DNA from: Dipteronia dyeriana
Taxonomy: Eukaryota; Streptophyta; Magnoliopsida; Sapindales; Sapindaceae
Assembly: GCA_032871835.1 (NCBI GenBank)
Contig: CM065296.1
Coordinates: 13,780,001 to 13,844,000, forward strand
DNA length: 64,000 nt
Reading direction: 5' to 3'
Of the stretch, positions 59,431 to 64,000 are shown piece after piece. The notes under the pieces are model-generated. The model had not been told where the DNA came from, made no database searches, and saw nothing but the letters and a program-made list of their open reading frames with translations. How positions within the stretch are numbered: the stretch's first letter is position 1; each line of letters begins with the position of its first letter. The translations under genes were made by a program, and so were the position numbers.

Positions 59431-61274
59431 CTCTTGATCACTCTTTGAAATTCCCTTAAAATGTATGTCTAAATACCTAAAGGGGGTGTGAATAGGTTTG
59501 TAATTTGATTGATTACCAACTTTTTGAATTAATCAATGTTAATAAATTTACCCCATATTATCAAGCATTCAATTAAACATAATTATGCACAAAATAATAA
59601 AAACAAATGATATGATTTACGTGAGAAACCCTCCACTTGGTAAAACTCACAAGCTATTCTTCTAGCCATATACGATCCATAAATCTAATATTTGAATGAA
59701 AGTTTAAAACCTAGGTTGACCTCGTCCACGGTTACTAACCTTTTCACTCTACCCAACGGGCCTTTAATAGTGATCTTGGACCAACAAACGTGTGCACTAA
59801 ACCACTTAGTCACAACGCTTAACAACCAATGAAGAGATTAAACAACCTAAGTGAGTATATTACAGTATTTGATATGAACCACGTCAACTTGTAACAAATC
59901 CTGTATCAAGATTGATGCATAAGACCGATCTATGTTCAGGTTCGGATGGAAACCGTAACCCAACACCTATAAAGAGATGTGAACCTCAATATAAAGGAAG
60001 ATGCCACAATCAATGATGGAATAATCGATTGATAAGTCAAGGATGAATGCCACAGAGAAATCTGATAAGTTCAAATTAGTTCTTAAAGAACAAAAGGGAA
60101 ATTACTCTTAATTTTTTTATGAATAAAACAACTGATCTTTATTGAATGAAAAGAGTACAATTTATAGGACTAAGGCCACAAAAGGTAAAAATCCCAAAGA
60201 TTGTGTTAACGGAAAATTTGCTCGGGGTGAGAAATTCCAGTTAACACCCTCAAGACCATTACCACGGAGGTGATAGTCAGAGGTGGTACCTTTGGTACTT
60301 AGTTTGTTCAAACGGCGATGGATGTTAAAAACGAATGCTAACACGAGGTGAAAGAGAATATAATGGTTTTATTATAAATCACATATATTGTACAAAAATA
60401 TCTCAAATACTCTCAATCTTTCTAGGGTACAGTAGGGTGGTAGCCTCGTGCATGTTGAAAAGTAGATAACGATGAAGACCGTGTTTTGAAGACAGAATTT
60501 AGGCCGGAGTAGACTCTCTATCTCTCTCTCTCTTCTCTGCTTTTTTCTTTTATTCCTTTATGCATTCTTAGGTGTATTTATGCATAGTCCAACTAGGTTT
60601 ACCTTGTAATCCTCCCACCATTATTTTCTGAATCCAATCCCCCATTGGGTTATTTCCCTCTAATACAAGAATTCTTGCTTCGGTGTAAGGAGTTTGATCC
60701 GATCGTGTCGGGCACCACCTTGGGTGCTTCCAAAGCTTGACAAACTTTTCTCGTTTCTGCAGGGTGGCTCCACAGCTCTACCCCAGGACCCGCGGTTCCA
60801 TGGTGGGTAATCTCGGGCTTGGACTTGGGCTAGGAGAGTGGAAAATTCCCTTTGGTCCTTAGCAAAATTTGGCTATTAACAGAATTCCCCTCTAACTTGA
60901 ACACCAGTGATTGAGTAGCATTGGAGTTAGATTTCCTATTTTAATTAGGAAATTTTCCCTCCAATCGTTGCTACCAGATTCTTGGCAAAAATCTTCTCAT
61001 TAAATGCACGAGTGATGTGGTGAGAAGAGACCGGTGCGTTTCTCAAAATAATCCGGCTCCGTTATGCTAGTCATCGAGATTCGAGGCAATCTCGGTCGAA
61101 TATTTTACCGACGTTATTGCTCCATTTATATCTATTTAAACTCAACTACTTCACCGCCTTTCTCACGTTTTCTTTCTTTCAAATTTCAAATTTTTTGAAG
61201 AGAAAAAACCTTTCTCTCGCTACCTCATTGCTCATCTTTCTTCTTTCGTCTTAATTCAAAATCCTTCATCCATC
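59431..61274. other. Retroelement-like non-coding DNA
   Basis: Phrases such as AAAGGGGGTGTGAATAGG near 59480 and GAGAAACCCTCCACTTGG near 59622 are typical of the non-coding parts of plant LTR elements. A CT-rich microsatellite lies near 60510-60545. From about 60900 the sequence leads into the gypsy-type gag-like gene and may be its LTR and leader, but I could not define LTR ends. Confidence 0.45.
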
Positions 61275-63870
61275 ATGTCGAAAACTAGCCGTGATTTTGT
61301 TGACTCCATTGTAAATGGTGAGGATGTCTCCAGTCTCGCCCATGGAAAATGGCACGAAGAGACTTCGACAATGATGACTCTCATCTGAACCCGCAACGTC
61401 GCCGATCGAACAAGAATATAGCTATCGGGGTCGGGTTTTCTAACAGACTAGATAACCCTTTGAGCTTTGTCGACGAAGACTCTGACAGAGAAAACAAGGA
61501 CGATGCTGCTGAAAGGGGTGATGTCCCAGTTTTTGGTCCTCCTCTGGAGAGGCTTCCTCTCTACGACTTCAGGATCATTCTGGATTCTACAGCCGATCTA
61601 AACTCGATCTCTCGTCTGAGGACCAAGTATGGTATTCTCGACAGTGTTTCCATCCTGTTCCTCCCAAGAATTATACCATCTTCAGTCCTCTCAAAGGCAT
61701 GCTTTTGATTCATATGGCGGCTCTCGAGAATGGGGTCAGGCTTCTCCTTCACCTCACCCTCCAACAAGCTCTCTACGCTCTACGGCTAGCTCATCTCTAG
61801 TTGAAGCCCGGCTTCTGGAGGCATCTGATCGGTTTTCTCATGCTATGAAGGGAACAATGCGAGCTGAGCAAGGTTACTAGGGAGTTCGGGGTAGAAGATC
61901 TGGCTTACCTCTTTCAAATTGGAAGCTTGTTCAGTGCTCCCCGAGGTCAGTTTTATACGAAATCTTAGAACATGCTCAACTTTATCATTCCCGGTGCTTC
62001 AAAGAACGACCCCTCCTGGAATGAGGAATGGATCCTGGTAGGGGATGACTGGGGAAGCTTAATCTTTATTGGCAGGCATCAGTTCGAGGTCCACACATCT
62101 TTTAGTGACAAACCAACGTGGGATCGGGATTCCTTACCAACTGAATATGAAACCGTATTGAAGGCCATCCTTGCTAGGAACTATTTGAACTTGAAATTTC
62201 CTACCGTTGATCCCTTGGACTCTCGTAAGGTGAATCGATACCTATAAATTTCTGCTGCTACTACTCGTAAGTAAAGTAGCACTGAGCTATCCTGATCTGT
62301 TTCATCGACTAGTTTGGTTCTGATGCCTTTTTTTAACAGTTTTTGTTGTTGCTCCAGCTTCCCGTGAAGCTCAGCAAGCTCGCACCCCTCTTCATCATGC
62401 CAGATTACCCCGGGGAGCTCCTTTGGCTGTCTCGAAGAAAGGGGGGCCTACTGTTCTAGCTAGGGTTTCACCTTCCCTCACTCCGTCCCCTTCCTAACAT
62501 AGGTCCAAGATGGTGCTCCTAGCATCGTGGGTTACCAAGGCGCGGGGTATGTGGACTTCTGTTTCTCATGCCGCTGATGTATCTATTCCAGTTCCTTCTT
62601 TGGTTGTTCCTGCTGCTGCTGCTCCTCCTAGTAAACCTGTTGCTAGCCTCCCTGACATTTTTACTTTTCCGTTTTCATCCTCAGTTCTTCAAACTTCAGG
62701 GAACCTTGAGGGGACGTTACAGAGGTTCCACTTGCCAACTCCTAACATCAGTCGAGTTTGGCGGGGCAAGAAGAGGTTTCGAAGCAATTCGTCGCTTCTT
62801 GCCTAGGAGGTGGGCTCTCTAGGATGGCTTTAATGCCTGTCGATATTTTTCTTACCAAGGGGTCTGCTCTTTTGGCTGAGGTAGTCACCTTCTTACACAT
62901 TTTACCTACGACTACTAGCTTGATCAATTTCTGATTTGCACTCTTTAATCTACGGGCATTCAAATTCAATGTGGTATTGGGCCACAAAGTCACATTTCTC
63001 CGTGACCATGCTGCGAATGCCAAGGTTGAATCCGAGATGGATACAGGGCTACTTGGCCAGGCTCGATCTCCGGTGCAAGAAATGACCTCCAACTAAAAGA
63101 GATGGAGAATGAGCTTGCCGATCTTCAGTGCGATAATGAAAGGCTGAAGCGATCCCTTGACTTTGAAACGGGCTAAGCAAATGGACACCTGGAAAGCTAA
63201 GGCTAAGATGCTAGAAATCGAGAACTAGACCCTGCATGATCAGGTGGCCAAGCTACAAGCCGAGGTGGACGTCTCTTTTAGCGACGGGTATTTTTATGCC
63301 TCATTCCAGGTTACAGAAGCTCTCCCTCTTTCTTTTGACCTTTCCACCATTACCGACTGGGATAGAGAGGAGATCATGACCAAGGTTACGAAGATGTCTC
63401 ATCCTGATGGTGACGGAGCAGATCCTTCCAGATTGGTTGGAGTCGGAAAGCGACCAGTTATGTCAAGTCTTCTTCCTCCTCCTCCTCATCCTCCAAAGCT
63501 TCCGGTCTCCGGCCCTATGGAATCCTCGAACGGGGTTCAGTCTAAGCAGTCTATGGGTATTCAACTTAAAGCCCAAGAGGGTGCCAGTGACCGTATCGCA
63601 GGACCCTCTAGAGCAGAGTTGGAAGTCGAGAAGAGTGGAACGAAGGCAACGACTACCACTTGTTAGGCGACCATCCCCCTTGAGGTTATGGCCATAGTTA
63701 ATGAGGTTTTTGAAGAGGATCAAATGGAGCAGCTGGCAAATGAGCAGCCTCAAGAAGAAAGAGCGGTGGAAGCGGCCAATCAGGATAAGACACCACCGAA
63801 GTGAGGGGCGGAGAACGCAAATCATCAGGGAGGAGCAGCGGAAGGGAACCAAGAGGATGTTGTAGTTTGA
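61275..63870 (+). pseudogene. gag-like gene of a 'putative gypsy-type' retrotransposon, decayed
   Basis: An ATG at 61275 (MSKTSRDFVDS) opens a frame that shifts near 61360 into 61349-61708. This contains LNSISRLRTKYGI, then, after another shift near 61660, LLIHMAALENGVRLPLHLTLQQ and FWRHLIGFLML. That order fits the plant Transposase_28 'putative gypsy type' family of gag-like proteins. A TAG near 61880 and a stop near 61970 precede a part at 61972-62247 (SWNEEWILVGDDWG, DRDSLPTEYE). Downstream are a proline/serine-rich linker (62340-62810), a coiled-coil-like stretch and SFSDGYFYASFQVTEALP (63244-63666), the usual C-terminal part of such proteins. Several stops and frameshifts make it non-functional. 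No protease or reverse transcriptase lies within the window. Confidence 0.7.
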
Positions 63871-64000
63871 TGTAATTTTCATCTCTTTCTTTGTTTGCCT
63901 AGAAAGGGGGGTACGCACCCCGCTTTACTCATGATTAGTTTTATCAATCTTTATTTTCCATTTGTGTAGCCCGGAACCTAGAGTTGGGCTTCTTATTTTA

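Overview
This is a eudicot plant nuclear window: AT-rich, with GT-AG introns, chloroplast-targeted and secreted plant protein families, and mostly plant transposable elements. Four host genes are recognisable. They are a heparanase-like GH79 glycosidase (+, 4670-7637, nine exons, with a damaged exon 7/8 junction), a PHT4-family chloroplast anion/phosphate transporter (-, 8604-16195, rebuilt as 15 exons and 537 codons), a 2-oxoglutarate/Fe(II) dioxygenase (+, 40683-42187, four exons, 349 codons), and a secreted protein with two prolamin-like/EC1-type domains (-, 43018-43644, no intron).

Layout: 1-840 is a decayed CACTA transposase end. 840-4580 is AT-rich intergenic DNA with a local duplication. 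4.6-7.6 kb and 8.6-16.2 kb hold the two convergent genes, separated by a 30-base G run. 16.4-25.7 kb is old transposon territory: a Mutator-like element remnant with a DUF1985-like coding relic, inverted subterminal arrays and a 409-438-bp tandem repeat, then a 1.56-kb non-autonomous CACTA element with a clean 3-bp target duplication. 25.76-39.50 kb is one Ty1/copia element on the minus strand (target duplication GAAGA). Its left LTR is split by a 7.7-kb plus-strand LTR element that carries only gag. 39.69-40.24 kb is a hAT-like MITE filled with CGGTTT repeats. The dioxygenase and EC1-like genes follow.

44.76-59.43 kb is the most unusual part. A 3.2-kb tract of almost pure alternating purine-pyrimidine DNA (TGCG/TGCA/TGTG tetramers) leads into three direct copies of a unit of about 4.5 kb. 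Each copy contains a short version of the same TG-rich minisatellite, a second TG-rich minisatellite, non-coding sequence, and a minus-strand fragment of a copia integrase. Copies 1 and 2 are nearly identical over long stretches; copy 3 has lost about 1.7 kb. 59.43-61.27 kb is retroelement-like non-coding DNA, and 61.27-63.87 kb is a decayed gag-like gene of the 'putative gypsy-type' family.

The host genes show no operon-like or cluster relation to one another. I saw no tRNA, rRNA or CRISPR array. Exon coordinates were read by eye from splice motifs, reading phase and family conservation; no alignment was run.
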